A DNA stretch of 64,000 bases from Aspidiotus rigidus (GCA_035079385.1 JAVHKY010000001.1:9448501-9512500), one strand, 5' to 3'; positions 37,121 through 49,487 are shown, numbered from the stretch's first letter. The notes: generated by a model not told the origin, from the sequence alone. Numbers and translations are program-made.

Positions 37121-38561
37121 CTGGTATTTTATTTAAATGTGAAGTGGTCGTTTTGAAATGCTAGCCGATAGTGTGTTACTTGAGACGGTTTTCCATAGCG
37201 TGTTCATCACTTCAGGTCTTTCACCCAAAAATGAACCATGTCAACGACCACGGTTAACTGTTATAATTTATAGAACACTCGTACGCCGTGGCCGGACAAA
37301 ATCATTGCTAGAGTAAACATACTCTACCGTAAATTGCAAGGAAAACACCTAGATTTTCTTCTTTTTTTAAATTAGTAAAAGTATTCTTTCTTATTAGGTA
37401 ATAATTACTGGTAGTACTTTAAATTATCCACTTGGACAGCAGGACCGATTTTATTACGCAAGAGAAAAGGAGGAGCACAAGGGTGACGAAATATTATTTT
37501 TCTCAAATTGTTGTAAAAAGCCAGAAATGTTCGAAACAACAAATAGATAAAACACTAAATTTTGCAAAGAAGGAATTCTTTGATTCAGTGATCGGAAGAA
37601 ACCACATAAGCCCCACATCTACCCGCAGTGGGAACTGAATCCTTCAATCTTCCCAAAACTTTTTTTTATGATTTTCACAGAATAGAATCCTGTGGCGAAA
37701 AATTCGAAGATTTTAAAAGCTTAAGAAGGTGTAAAAATGCCTATATGATAATGCAAATTAATGTATTTCTTCTTATTCGAGGTACATTTTCGAAATTACG
37801 GTCGTCAGAGTCGAGTTGATCAGTTGTGACAATGTATACGTATTTATATAATGGAAATTTCTTCCCCATATAATTGCAATTGTTGAAGAAATGAATACTG
37901 TAGTAGCTTCTGTAGACCATTGAGTGAAGACAGTAGACCATCGAACTTAGGCGACCACGGCCTCGCCTATGATGATATCTGCGCTTTTAAGCTTCCAAAG
38001 GACATTGATGATGACTCTGTGCAAACCTCTACGGTGAATTTAAAGGAGCGGTATCGTGAATTGATAAAGTGTAAGAATTGGTCCAGATCCGCTGTGGTAT
38101 CCTCCCAGAAGTATGAAACGACACCAACGTAATAATCCATACCCATACCTGATCTTGGAAATCAGATAAAAATTTGAACTAAGTTTTCTTTCTCTAAACG
38201 ACTTTTGAAATATTTCCGCAAATGTGGATTTCACCTTGTAAATGACTAAATAAAATCGAAAGCAATTTTTTCGTGCAAGGAAAAATCATAATAGGAAATA
38301 GAGCCAAAAATAAATTTCCTATCTTGTAAATGACCTTTCACACTCTAAATCCTAAAAATCAGAACACCTGAGAGAGTACATACTCATCTTCAGATAAGCT
38401 CATCTCATTTCCTTTCTCTCTTCATGCTGAAATCGACCAGCAAGGATTTAAAAATAAGATCACAAGCCTTGAAAATCGAACGATATTTATGAAGTCTCCC
38501 TAATTCTGATTTCGAAGTTTCAAATGAAGACACCTAGGAATAGAGTAACTCATAATATATG
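37121..38561. other. Mostly non-coding
   Basis: Nothing firm was recognised. The frame at 37920-38132 (D-H-G-L-A-Y-D-D-I-C-A-F-K-L-P-K...) has balanced amino-acid use and could be a fragment of an exon, but I recognise no family. Confidence 0.35.
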
Positions 38562-39453
38562 TCGTAGCCACTTAACGTAATTCAGCATTTCATGATATGC
38601 GGTCAGATGCTGTAATGAAGATTTTTTCCAGTATCTGACCAATTTTTTGGTCATTTCATGAAATGTAAATTTAATGTCAGTCAGATGATGTAACGAGAGC
38701 ATTACGTTATGAAACCAAATCTAGTCATGAAGTGCTAGTCAAATGGAAAATTTGAAATTTCGTTTGATTCAAGTGTCCATTCTTTTGGAAAGTTTATTGT
38801 TTTCGAGCGCATTGCTTGGTCTGGCACTATGTAGTGGATGGTTTACAATTGTATTTTGAGAAGCCCCTACTACCCGTAGTTTTACCGCAACGGCTTCCCT
38901 CACTGATACAAACAAATCTTTCTGAGCATTGTCGGCAGTGAGTAACGGTGTAGTCTAGTAAAATTACCCATTATAATAAACAACAAATGGTAAAGAAGCG
39001 AAACTCAGGAAAATTGTTGAAAACCCTCTTGTGAGTCTTTTCTCAAGTTTTCCCAACATTCCGAGTGGAGCTTTTTCCCTAGAGGGGTGCAAGGGGGCAA
39101 TTTTTTTGTTTTCAACTTCTAATACTCACAAAAAAATGACTTTGGAGAAAAAATGTTCGGATAAAAATTGCGCTGTAGCGGCGTAACAGTGCGTTTATGG
39201 AAAAAATATGTAGAGAGCTTTTTTATTAGAAATTTTACAAGGAACAGTTTTTATTCAAACATTTTTTCTTTACAATCATTCTTCTACAAGTTCCTGATTC
39301 ACACTAAATATTTCAATAATAAAAGTTGAGAGATCAGCTGACTCGTTTCGAAAATACCAGTAACTAAATAAATGTGAATATCAAGAAGTTATCCTATTTC
39401 ATGAAATAACCGGGCATTTCATGAAATGCTGAATTACGCCAAGTGGCTACGAC
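38562..39453. mobile_element. About 890-bp TIR element
   Basis: GTCGTAGCCACTTAACGTAA then TTCAGCATTTCATGA at 38561-38595 is mirrored at 39415-39453 (reverse complement GTCGTAGCCACTTGGCGTAA then TTCAGCATTTCATGA). The palindrome CATTTCATGAAATG recurs inside at about 38652 and 39414, with weaker forms at 38586 and 39401, so the element has subterminal copies of a self-complementary motif. No transposase was seen; target duplication unresolved. Confidence 0.75.
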
Positions 39454-39625
39454 TTATGTACATATCTCAGTCAAATATTCAAGTATTAAAACTATTCCTC
39501 CTACCCTACATTTTCCTCTTTTGAACATCCCTTTTTCTGCCTCTTAAACTATGACAGTTCTTCAGTGGAATCTACACGGTTAATTTAAACGCTTACCAGA
39601 ACTTCAACGATTAATCTTCCTGTTA

Positions 39626-40338
39626 GTGGAGGCTATAAGCATCAAAAATAAGGTCAACCCTGCACTTTCTGATAAAAGCATGAAATTTGGTATACTTCCT
39701 TACCTCACTGCTAATAATAAAATTCGATAAATTATAAGAATATTGTGGCTTTTATTGAATTATTCCGCGAGAAAATCCTCTCATAACGAGCTGTCTGCAG
39801 ATGTTATTGAGGCAAAATTTCAGCATAATTGACGCTGAAGAGGAGAAGGTGCTACATTTTGTATGCCACTTATTGCGCGTTTACACGTAGGCTTCAACAC
39901 AATTACAAAAAAATTTGGTATAATTGTTCATCTAACTATCAAATTTAGTGAAAAGACACACTCGGAAGGAAGATGATGATATAATATTTTAATAGAGCCA
40001 CAAAATTCTGATAATTGAAGATCAAAAAAATCAAATTTAGAAACTCCTCGCCGGGGGCTTTTCATTAGTCAATATCAAATATGTGTTATTCTAAATTATA
40101 GGAAATTAATTTCATGTAGTATAATTTTGAACTGAGGTATTTTTACCGTATCTGTGTTATTTTGTCCAATATTTCGAAAAAATTGAAATTTTAAAGGGAA
40201 ACTACCCCCTGAGGGGGTCCTGGGGGTCCGCGAGCGTGTCTTCCGATCGAATTTGATTACTGACAGTGAGATAAGGAAGTATACCAAATTTCATACTTTT
40301 ATCAGAAAGTGCAGGGTTCAGTTGCTTATCGCCTCCAC
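39626..40338. mobile_element. 713-bp TA-flanked element with about 105-bp TIRs
   Basis: GTGGAGGCTATAAGCA at 39626 is mirrored at 40338 (reverse complement GTGGAGGCGATAAGCA). The arms continue with AACCCTGCACTTTCTGATAA and AAATTTGGTATACTTCCTTA. TA borders both ends (39624-39625 and 40339-40340). Long TIRs with a TA target suggest a Tc1/mariner-like non-autonomous element. It abuts the LINE at 40341 almost base to base. Confidence 0.8.
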
Positions 40339-40340
40339 TA

Positions 40341-41840
40341 TACATGTACAACTTTTTCATTATAACATTACAAGAAACTCACCCTCGCCCTCCTCTAAAT
40401 CCCAAGCCCAAAAATTACAACATTTTCAGATATATCACTTTAATCCTCTCGCAATGATCATGCCTATGGTGGAATTGCTATTCTGGTTCCATCTCTATAC
40501 CTTGCTAACCCAACACCTCCCCCGAACTCCTTACAAAACAGCTTTTTTAAAATCAATTCCACAGGTTCACCCACGCTTGATCGCTTTCTACTCAGTTTAC
40601 ATCTTCCCTCACACGACAACTTCTCAAATGATATGAATATGCTAACTCAATCCCTCCCCACCCCTTTTGGACTGTGTGGTAACTTCAATGCACACAGTCC
40701 TACTTGGGGTATTATTTCAGACTGTAAATCACTCGTAGAAATATATTGAACCAAGTACTTACTACAGATAGAGATCTAACCCTTCTAAATCACCCTGCGG
40801 AATCCCGACCATCTCAACTCAACATACGGCATCCTAACAAGTATTGATCTCACTGTAGCCTCAATCTCTGTCTCAGCTAAACTAACATGGTCCACACTTT
40901 TCGATTTATGCAACAGCGATCTTTTCCCAATGCTAATCAAATCTCATTCCATAACACAGGATACATCCTTTTGGCTTGTCAACAATGCAAAGTCACAAGA
41001 AATTCATCATGCCATTAAAGGACAAAAAAGTCGTACCGTACTTACAAGACAGTCCTGGAGCTCATTTGAACAGGGCCCAAACCACCCCATGTCCATCTCC
41101 ATCATGTGGAAAGACATTAGAATGCTCACGGGAAATAGTTTGTTCAACACGTCACTCAACTGAAACTAAATTACTTTCTCATCACTAACCCACTTTCCAT
41201 TGCAGAAACCCTAGCTAATCATTACGCCTCGGTCTCTTCTAACGATTGTGATTATCCCTCCTATTTTTAAAGCAAATTCTGATTTCTCCTGCAAGTCTCT
41301 TACCACCCTATTACTTTATACAGCGTGCAGTGTGCTTGAGAAACTATTCCAAAAAATCCTTAACAAACATCTAACGTGGTACCTGGAATCAATCAACCTC
41401 CTTTCTCCATATCGATATGGGCTCAGAAAGAGGCCTAACACTATTTAACCTTTAATGACCTTCAAACACAAATCAATCGAGGGAAACTCCACAAATCCTC
41501 CCTTTATTCACTAATATGACCTCCAGGAAGCCCTTCTGAGGGTCTGGAGACACTATACATCATAGACAAACTCTGCAAACTTGGCCTTAGGGGTGACCTT
41601 CTACATATTCTACAAAGCTTTCCCAACAATCGAATATTAAGAGTCCGAATTCAAAACCATACCTCATTCTTCACACATAGTTTAAAATGCTATCATACAT
41701 GGAAAATTATTGTATTTTCTTCTCTTCCTCATAGCTACTAACGATATACTAAATGCGTCAAGTTTCCTTTAACATAACGCCTGTTCGCTGATGACTACAA
41801 CATCTCTGTCGAGTCCTCTAATCCTCGTAGAGCTCATAGG

Positions 41841-41922
<82 letters not shown>

Positions 41923-42052
41923 AAGAAACACTCAACTCCATCAGTTCTGGGACTTCCCTACATGGCTTTCGATTTTCATATTTTAAAATCTATTTAGTCA
42001 TACTCAAATTTTGAAAACCCACACCTTCCATTCAACTATTATTTGTCAGAAT
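40341..42052 (+). pseudogene. I-like LINE fragment (endonuclease and RT), internally deleted
   Basis: Plus-strand frames give endonuclease motifs Q-E-T-H-P (40370) and C-G-N-F-N-A-H-S-P-T-W-G (about 40676-40712; canonical G-D-F-N-A-H-x-x-W-G, so the catalytic Asp is Asn-shifted/lost). Next come N-P-L-S-I-A-E-T-L-A-N-H-Y-A-S-V-S-S (about 41190-41240) and RT pieces E-K-L-F-Q-K-I-L-N-K (about 41335) through R-A-H-R-L-L (41830) and L-H-G-F-R-F. These align residue by residue with the better-preserved copy at 57333-59770. Many stops and frameshifts occur and RNase H is absent. The 3' end is truncated near 42050. Confidence 0.75.
41841..41922 (+). repeat. (CTA)27 microsatellite inside the LINE reading frame
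   Basis: About 27 CTA triplets lie between A-H-R-L-L and Q-E-T-L-N-S in the LINE frame. The related copy on the minus strand at about 59185-59215 has just R-A-H-R-L-L-Q-D-T-L-N-S, so a two-codon Leu-Leu seed has expanded to poly-Leu while keeping the frame. Confidence 0.9.
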
Positions 42053-42257
42053 AAATTAAGATGGCGATACGAGTGTACAAACGTGAAATGAGCGGTTTGT
42101 CAAATAAGTGGAGAAATAAAAATCATGAGGTATAATTCAAAACCTAATTTGAGAATGCGCAGAATTGAACAGAGGCTGTAGTTGCAGAAGCATTGTAGTG
42201 CAAAAAATCTTTAAAAGTACGCTAAAACACAATTTTTGAATAAAATCCGTACAACAT

Positions 42258-43690
42258 CTTCTTCTTCTTCTTAGTCCGCCCTCTCCGACCGAAGGTTGGC
42301 GATCCACACCGCGATCCGCACTCGAGATACAGCCGCTCTAAATATGTCTGCAGAGGAACAATTATGCCAACGCCGCAGGTCCCTGAGCCATGAGTTTTGA
42401 CGTCGGCCAATAGATCTCTTCCCGCTGATTTTTCCTTGTATAATCACCCTCAGGACTTCATATCGTCCGCCCCTCATTATGTGTCCGATATAAGAGGTCT
42501 TTCTGCGTTTAACTGTCATCAATAGTTCTCTCTCCTTATTCATCTGACGGAGAACCTCGGCGTTGTTATTTTTTGTATCCAAGATATCTTTAGGATCCGT
42601 CTATAGAGGAACATTTCAAAGGCCTCGATTCTTTTCTCCATTGCCTGGTCCACTGTCCACGCTTCACAGCCGTAAAGTAGAGTGGAGAACACATAACATC
42701 TGAGCATCCTCAATCTCAGTTGCAGGCTCAGTTCCGATCTTGTGAACAGTTTTTTCATTTTGAAGAAAGCTTGTCTGGCCTGTTCGATTTTAGATCGTAT
42801 TTCCTTTTTTGCGTCACAGTTTTCGTCCAACAGACTGCCAAGATATTTAAAGACGCTAACTTGTTCTATTCTGTTCCCATTTATTAATATGTTTGTTGTG
42901 ATAGGCTGTTTTGAGAATGTCATCACCTTTGTTTTGCGTATGTTGATATACAGATCGTATTCCGCACTCTTTGCCACAGTGTAGTCCATCATTCTCTGCA
43001 GTTCCGGTTCCGTTGTAGCCAGGATTACTGTATCGTGGGCATATCTGATGTTGCTGACGTATTTCCCATTGATGACAATTCCTCCTTTGGTATACTCCGT
43101 AAAGTCGCGGAATATATTATCTGAGTATATGTTGAATAACAGAGGTGAGAGAACGCATCCCTGACGTACTCCTTTTTCGATTTTTACAGCTTCTGATTCC
43201 GAGTTTTCCACTCTCACTGATGCCTCCTGGTTCCAGTATAAGTTTTTGATGATTCGTATTATCCGGTAGTCGACGCCGGTGTTTTTCAGGGCTCCTATCA
43301 TTTTTTCGTGGTCAACAGTATCGAACGCTTTCCTATAATCGACGAAACACGCATATACATTCTGATTAACGTCTCTACATCTTTGCGTGAGGATGTTAAC
43401 AGCAAAGATGGCTTCTCTTGTCCCCATAGCTGATCTGAAGCCGAACTGCATTTCGTCCATCTGGTTCTCGCATCTTTCAGCTATACGCGAGTGTATTATT
43501 CTTAGCAAGACCTTCAGAACGTGTGACATCAAGCTTATCATTCTATAGTCGTCACAGTTTGCAGTTCCAGTTTTCTTAGGGAGAGCGATCCACGTAGAGA
43601 AATTTCTCAAAGGTCGAAATATGATTTGCGACTTAAATCCCAGCCCATTCCCCATCACGTAATTCATAGGACGCAGAGGACGGATCAATC
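42258..43690 (-). pseudogene. RTE-like LINE, 5'-truncated, with frameshift
   Basis: Main frame 42540-43688 (382 codons), then a shifted frame 42271-42582. RT motifs: D-D-Y-R-M-I-S-L-M-S, Q-F-G-F-R, C-F-V-D-Y-R-K-A-F-D-T-V (Asp117), G-V-R-Q-G-C-V-L-S-P-L-L-F-N, Y-A-H-D-T-V-I-L (216-223), F-K-Y-L-G-S-L and L-L-Y-G-C-E-A-W-T. The second frame carries the typical tail R-R-K-T-S-Y-I-G-H-I-M-R and G-R-R-Q-N-S-W-L. The catalytic Y-A-D-D is Y-A-H-D, so the enzyme would be dead even if the frameshift near 42570-42582 were absent. The stop at 42271-42273 is followed at once by (AAG)n (42258-42270), the short-UTR, triplet-tail ending known for RTE-type elements. The endonuclease is missing; homology starts near 43605. 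Confidence 0.85.
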
Positions 43691-44360
43691 TTCAGTAAGT
43701 GCGAGTAACTATCATACGAATACGAACAACTCGACTTCAAAAATTCGTTCTTGAAAGGAGGTTTTTAAAAATATGTATGTGTAATTCAGTTACATAGGAA
43801 ATGGAACAGAATTTATTAGGTATTACTTACAAAGAAAAAGACGCAAAAAATGGTGAGAACAAATCTATATGTTTATTAGATCACGTTTAACGCGGCAAAG
43901 TACCTCCAATAACTGTTCCGTTAGGTCTGTCATGCGTGCCGATACGTCTTCATCAAAGAATCCTTTTTTTCTTTCCTTCTTCTTTTCTACATTAACATAT
44001 TTCCTGTTGTTGTAAGAATCCTCTGGTTGTACATTTCTCGTATTATGCATTTTTATCGGACACAAATTAGGTTTTACTTGTAGTTGCCTTTCATGAGTTT
44101 TTAGTTTACAAGCCTAACGGTTTCATGATTCTTGGATGAAAAAATTACAAGGAAAAAGTGTAAACTTCCTTGAAAGAGGGTGGTGTACAATCAAATGTTA
44201 ATTCTTAGAAGAGAGTGGTATACGGTCTATCTTGAGAAATCATTACGTATATTTTTGATCGAGGAAAATTCATTCGTGTCTCGAAGCTTGTCCTGTGAGT
44301 GCTCTGTGCTATATGATTAAATACTCTCGTAATTTTTAGAAGTATTGAAGGTTTTTGCAA
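43691..44360. other. Non-coding stretch
   Basis: A 66-codon minus-strand frame (43865-44065) is lysine-rich and unrecognised. Nothing else was seen. Confidence 0.4.
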
Positions 44361-44432
44361 TGAAACGACGATCTGATAGATTAATTGAATTAGCAAAATT
44401 AGCTGCTCAATCCAAAGAAGAAGACGTGTACG
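44361..44432 (+). CDS. Candidate first coding exon, unidentified
   Basis: ATG at 44361 (ttgcaATGaaacg) opens a frame M-K-R-R-S-D-R-L-I-E-L-A-K-L-A-A-Q-S-K then E-E-D-V-Y, ending at a strong donor (tacgGTAAGTAA at about 44434). The composition (basic start, amphipathic helix, acidic end) is gene-like, and the donor is near consensus. I recognise no family, and no downstream exon was identified. Confidence 0.3.
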
Positions 44433-44434
44433 GT

Positions 44435-46264
44435 AAGTAAATTATTAAGGCATAGCAAGTTCGTATAAGTAACAGAAAATCCAAGCTCGCAAACGACCAA
44501 GTATAAATGCTCAAGAGAACTTCAGTGTAGGTACTAAGTACTCCATACTCGTTCATTCATAATTTAAAAAGTGGTCAGCGAAATCCTTCTCTGATTAAAA
44601 ATGAAGACCGTTCCAAACGATAAGAATTTTCGTCAACTTTCCTCCTATATGTGTGCGCTCTTTTTCCTTTTTCAAATAAAATTTACTCAAAATAAGAAAA
44701 AAAAAAAAAATATTGGACAATAACAAGTGTAAAAATTTGACGAAAGTACGAAAATTTTATTAGTCTAGAATGGTTTTTTAGGAGTTGAAATTTCAGTGAC
44801 AAATTCTTCTAAATTTATATGATGTGGAAGTTTTCATCAACACTTCGCCAATTTCTTGACTTTTGATACCATAATTATTTGAGCAGTCTATTAGTCGCCT
44901 GCGAACTTGTTTTTTCCTACACTTACGCGTTTCATCAGACATTGTGCATGCCCTCGTCATCGTCAATATACTCGTAGACGTGCCGGAAATGTAGAGTAGC
45001 AATTTAGCAATAATATTTAAAACTGCAGGTAAACCTCTTAGAGGTAATTTTATACCACTTTCTTTTTTTCTGTACACAAATTCTAATTTCATCGAAGAAT
45101 TTTTGAGAATCCAAAATCGCTTGTATATTGCGCTCGTCTACTTCTCCTCAAAGAATTCAATTTGAAGTCCTCATAATACATTTTATTTTTCACAATAGGA
45201 ATAAACCTGATTTTCTAATCAGCCATTCTTTTTTATTTTGATGAAAAACCGCTTCAAGTTTCGTGTCACTTTTCAAAAAATTAAGTAAATTGAATGTTAC
45301 ATGAAACGACCTCAATTTATCGTAGGAGGTATTTGAATTCTTTTTGCAGTGAAAATATTCCATCTTTTTTACTTGTGACCATTGAAGTATAGTTTGAATT
45401 GATACGTACTTATCCTAAACTCACCAAATCAATTTTTTGAGGAGAGACGGGTTGCATCGCTTTCACTCCCCTGTGGAGGACTGCGGACCTATCTTCTTAA
45501 TTTGTTGTTCAAAAATGAAATTCCTATAATATTTTTTCCCCATCGTAAGGACCTCTTTTTTTTTTTACTTTATACCCCTCTCTGTTTTCAATGATGACTC
45601 TGAAAATGCGCTTAATCGTTCGTTCTAAGTTTCTGAAGCATTGTACCTATGAAATTATTTCTACCGCTATAATCGCGTTACCTCTAGAAGTGGTCAATTT
45701 TTTTCGAACACTCAATCTAAACGAAAGGAATAAGAAAAAATGAAATTAGAGAAAAAAAAAAGCAGAAAAACGCAGATACGCGACCAGACTACTTGAATCG
45801 CACTCTGACGCAAATATCCCTCAAAAATCACGTTAGTGTGAACTTTTCAAAAAAGAGTGGCTTGGTAATTTCTATACGTAACCTGAACTCATGATATTTT
45901 GAAGTTTTTATATTGTAGTGGTGCCGTCAATAGTCTATAGACCAATTACCGGCAACACCACTCACAAAATTCCTAATATTGAAAAAAGAAAGTTTGCATA
46001 CGAGTATATTTCAAAAGCAGTAATCACATTCATACATGCATTTCCGAATTTTTACCCTTGAAAAAAAAAAAAAACAAATGGGAAAAAGAAGGGGGCCTAG
46101 GAAGTAGGTAGCTGGTGAGAGATATCCAGACAACCAAAAGAAACGAAAAACTGCACACGACGGAGGGGGGGGGGGTATTTGTTATTCGAGGAAAGTTTTA
46201 ATGAGTGTTTTGAATTATTCGATGACTTCACCTCTTAAGTTTACAATGCCTACAAATCTTTCTT
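44435..46264. other. Non-coding stretch
   Basis: A-runs at about 44697-44710 and 46062-46074, and G-run near 46165-46177. No recognised genes. Confidence 0.4.
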
Positions 46265-46465
46265 GCAAAACCCAGTAAGTCCCCGTCCTTTCATATATGA
46301 CCCGAGACAAATTTTTCCAATTCCAATTCGAGCTATATATGATAAGATGGGGACTTGGACTAATTTTGAGAATAATGTTGGACTTGGATAATTTTTTTCT
46401 TGTTGGACAGCGCACGGCGTTTTGTCCGGAAAAGCCCTCGATAAAACAGGTCCCCTGTTAAAAAA
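46265..46465. repeat. Minisatellite-family copy with hairpin end
   Basis: Diverged units (TTTCATATATGACCCGAG, then CGAGCTATATATGATAAGAT followed by GGGGACTTGGAC) are followed by CGCACGGCGTTTTGTCCGG and the terminal hairpin AAAACAGGTCCCCTGTTAAA at about 46443-46462, matching the ends seen near 35135-35412. Confidence 0.55.
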
Positions 46466-46553
46466 AGAACGGTCTTGTGACCTCATTTTTGCAAAAAATA
46501 GAATTCTTGTTTCGTGTAATGAAGTTATAGCGTCAAACCTTATGTGAGTTTTC

Positions 46554-46590
46554 GACGTTTCGGCTAAGCTAGTGGCCTTCATCAGGACGT
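46554..46590 (-). ncRNA. Hammerhead ribozyme motif, Penelope-like element type
   Basis: On the minus strand the sequence reads ACGTC-CTGATGA, a short stem II (AGGC...GCC), then GAAACGTC. CUGAUGA and GAAA separated by a stem are the invariant hammerhead core. The flanking ACGUC on both sides fits the short, dimer-type stem III and the GUC cleavage triplet. This arrangement is the known hammerhead of Penelope-like retroelement terminal repeats. No Penelope RT or GIY-YIG endonuclease was seen nearby, so this is probably a solo terminal-repeat fragment extending over about 46500-46620. Confidence 0.7.
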
Positions 46591-46619
46591 GAATTGAACT
46601 GCCATACTGGGATACAGTA

Positions 46620-47810
46620 AATATCAGTACAACAATGAATCAGATATCGAATAAGGATGAATTAGCATTGCTTAAGAGATAGTGAGTGTATACAAAAAGG
46701 CAAAGTTGTTAGCCTCGCTCTTAAAGTTGCCTCTTTATTTTTAATGTTGGAATTTTCTATCCTTGCACGTACTAAAATACCCTCTCTTAGTGTCAAACAA
46801 TTCGAGGATGAACTTGGAACATTTACCTATTCTGAGAAAAATTACAGGCCATACGTCAGGTACAATCACAATGAGAAACCCATGATCTCTGGTCCTACAA
46901 AGAATTTTTCTCTTGATATAAAATTCTTCAGTCGAGGTTTTACCAAGTCTCTTCATATAACTCGTTTATCGAAATTAACTCAACTCTAAACTGGTTGAAG
47001 TCCCTCAAATACATAGATCGGCCAGCTCCCATTTCTTAGTTGTGTGCCGAGATTTTAATAAGGTATTGTTCTATAGGGTGTCATCTTGAAATTTTTATGA
47101 TTCAAAGTGCGCAGTCCAACGTCTTTGGACTTGGAAAATTTTCGACCTGTGGCTAATGATATAAAGTTTCAAAGTTGGATCTATATTAATTGCCACTTCT
47201 CTCTGCTTATTTTTTAATAAGGAAATAAATTTCCGCTTCATTATGAGGTTGGTAGTCAAGTGTCAATTTACTGCCTCAATAAGATACATGACCAAGTTTA
47301 ATATTAACGCGTTTCCTAGGAAATGAAAGTGTACGTTTTTTCAAATGTACAATATTGGTCCGAGTTTGATAAATAACCCACCATTTGAACTTGAAAAAAT
47401 TTGTATGAATTGTGATTCAAAGTTATTTGGTGAAGAAAGTGGACACATATTCCAGAAAACTCATTTGAGTAGACAATCGGTTAGGTATAAAGGGGTAAGG
47501 CAAGTAATTACAACTTCTCTTAATGTAGCGAAGATTGCTGTTCAAAGGTTGGAAAATGAATGACTGCAAAATTTCAGTATTACGTACTGGAAAGTTGTAG
47601 AAGGATGAGAGAAAAAGTCAAGGCAGTAAAAAGAGTTGAATTAATTGAGCTTAACTAAAACAAAGAAGGTAGAATCTTACTTACCAGCTAGGGCTTCAGA
47701 TTACGTAGAAGGAATGTCAAAACAATGTTGACAAGAGTTCATGAGAGAAGATTGGTTTATTGTAAAACTCTTGGTAAGTTTCACAGAATCTTCATAAGTA
47801 CGATCCATTA
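46620..47810. other. Non-coding, with one weak exon-like frame
   Basis: The frame at 47345-47563 contains I-C-M-N-C-D-S-K-L-F (C-x2-C) and might be a fragment of a zinc-binding protein. I could not place it in a family. Confidence 0.3.
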
Positions 47811-48630
47811 TTGAATGAAAATAAGTTGTTGACACAGGGAACGTAACGAATATTGATGTAGTTCAAAAAATCACAACTACTCATGTAAAAATAAAAATAT
47901 GAAAATAATTTGAAAAGTCGAAAAATTAAACTTTCGAAAAAATGAGAAACAAAAAGGATCTATGAACATCGACTAGACTACCGTAATCTTGCAGGTCTTA
48001 AAAAGGTCCCTCCTTTCTTCAACTCCAAGAAAGATGTTTATGCTTTTGCCCAACATTGCGCTACCAGCAAACACAGCTCGAATTAATCCATTTATCGAAA
48101 ATATGAACCATCTAGAGGAATATGAAACTATTTATGATAATTACTTGTTTTAAAAATGACTTATCTTCCAAACCCATTCACCCGCTTCTTCTTTCCTTAT
48201 CTCTGCACCGCGACGTCGTTTTATTTTATTTGTAATCGTTCTGAAGATGAAATATGATATTTCCCAAAACCGTGGTCAACATCCGTTTCAAAAAATCACA
48301 ATTTTTTACAAATTCAACTTTTATAATTCCTACATTAAAGCCTTCTGTGACTCCAATTAATTTTTTATTTTATTTTTCGGTTTATTTTATTTGTTTGTTT
48401 ATTTCATTTTTCGTCGTTTTTTCCGATATTTTCGTCGTTTTTGACGATTTTCATGAAAAATTTTTTCGGTTTCTTTTGTTTCTCATTTTTTCGACAGTTT
48501 CATTTTTCGACTTTTCAAATTATTTTCATCTTTTTATTTTTACGTGAGTAGTTGTGATTTTTTGAACTATAATTATGAATATTTGTTACGTTCCTTGTGT
48601 CAACAACTTACTCGTATTTTCATTCATAAA
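47811..48630. mobile_element. About 820-bp TIR element, arms about 140 bp
   Basis: The left arm (47811-47950) and the reverse complement of the right arm (48475-48630) share AAGTTGTTGACACARGGAAC, GTTCAAAAAATCACAACTAC, and TGAAAATAATTTGAAAAGTC. The 520-bp centre has no recognised coding sequence. No target duplication was resolved; both outer flanks include GAATGAAAAT, so the true ends may lie slightly further out. Confidence 0.8.
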
Positions 48631-49487
48631 ACTCTGGGTCCCGCATGATGAAAAGAAGGGCGGGGTATGAAGGTTGCACACTGCAGGGTTTTATAACAAC
48701 ACACTGAAAATCTCTACAGTTCAAATGACTATAAATAGACCGAGTCCAACCTCTCCTGCCGATTTTTGACATCTCTCGTCATTCTTCTTTCTTGCTCAAC
48801 GAAAATTTAGTCGTCAGTCGATATATATACAGACAAAACGAACTGAGAGAAAGGAAAAATTATTGATTATTGAATTCTTTCGAGTACCGTATGCAACATT
48901 TTCATATAATTTGAGTGGAACACCAACCACAAAAATTAATAATGCTGTCCAACTCCTGACTCAACATCTTCTCATTCTACTGAGCTTAAAAATACTTAGT
49001 GCCAACGATAATGTAAATAATAGCATTAATATCTAAATCGAGAGCATAATCAAACAAAAATTTGAATAAGAAGACAATAAAAGTAACCCGCTGATAAATA
49101 GTAAAAGTACCACCTTCTTTGATCGCGTGCGCACTATCACTTCTATCACATTCACTTTCTTCCAGACCGAGTCAACATAATACACACCAATCTACCCTAG
49201 TCTAGCGAGTTTATTGCCCCCTTGAACTAGTTCTGCTACGAAACCCTGTTGACGCATGCGCGAGATTGCTTCCAGCGTGAAGTGACCATCCAGATTGTAT
49301 TCAGAAAAATTATCTAGAATACCTAAAGGTGAATTTCATCCCCTTGGATTATCCTCCAAAGAAAGAAACGCGTGAATAGACCTAAATGGCGGAAAATTAC
49401 GCATGACATTTCTTTTGTTAAAGTTTTACCTCTCGTTGTTAAAGAACTTGTCGAAATTAATACAAGAACTACATTTTAGAAAAACAC
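48631..49487. other. Non-coding stretch
   Basis: No gene or repeat was recognised. Confidence 0.45.

Noticed and set aside
41791..41997. Poly-Tyr ORF
   Set aside because: Off-frame reading of the (CTA)n tract; the LINE frame reads it as poly-Leu.
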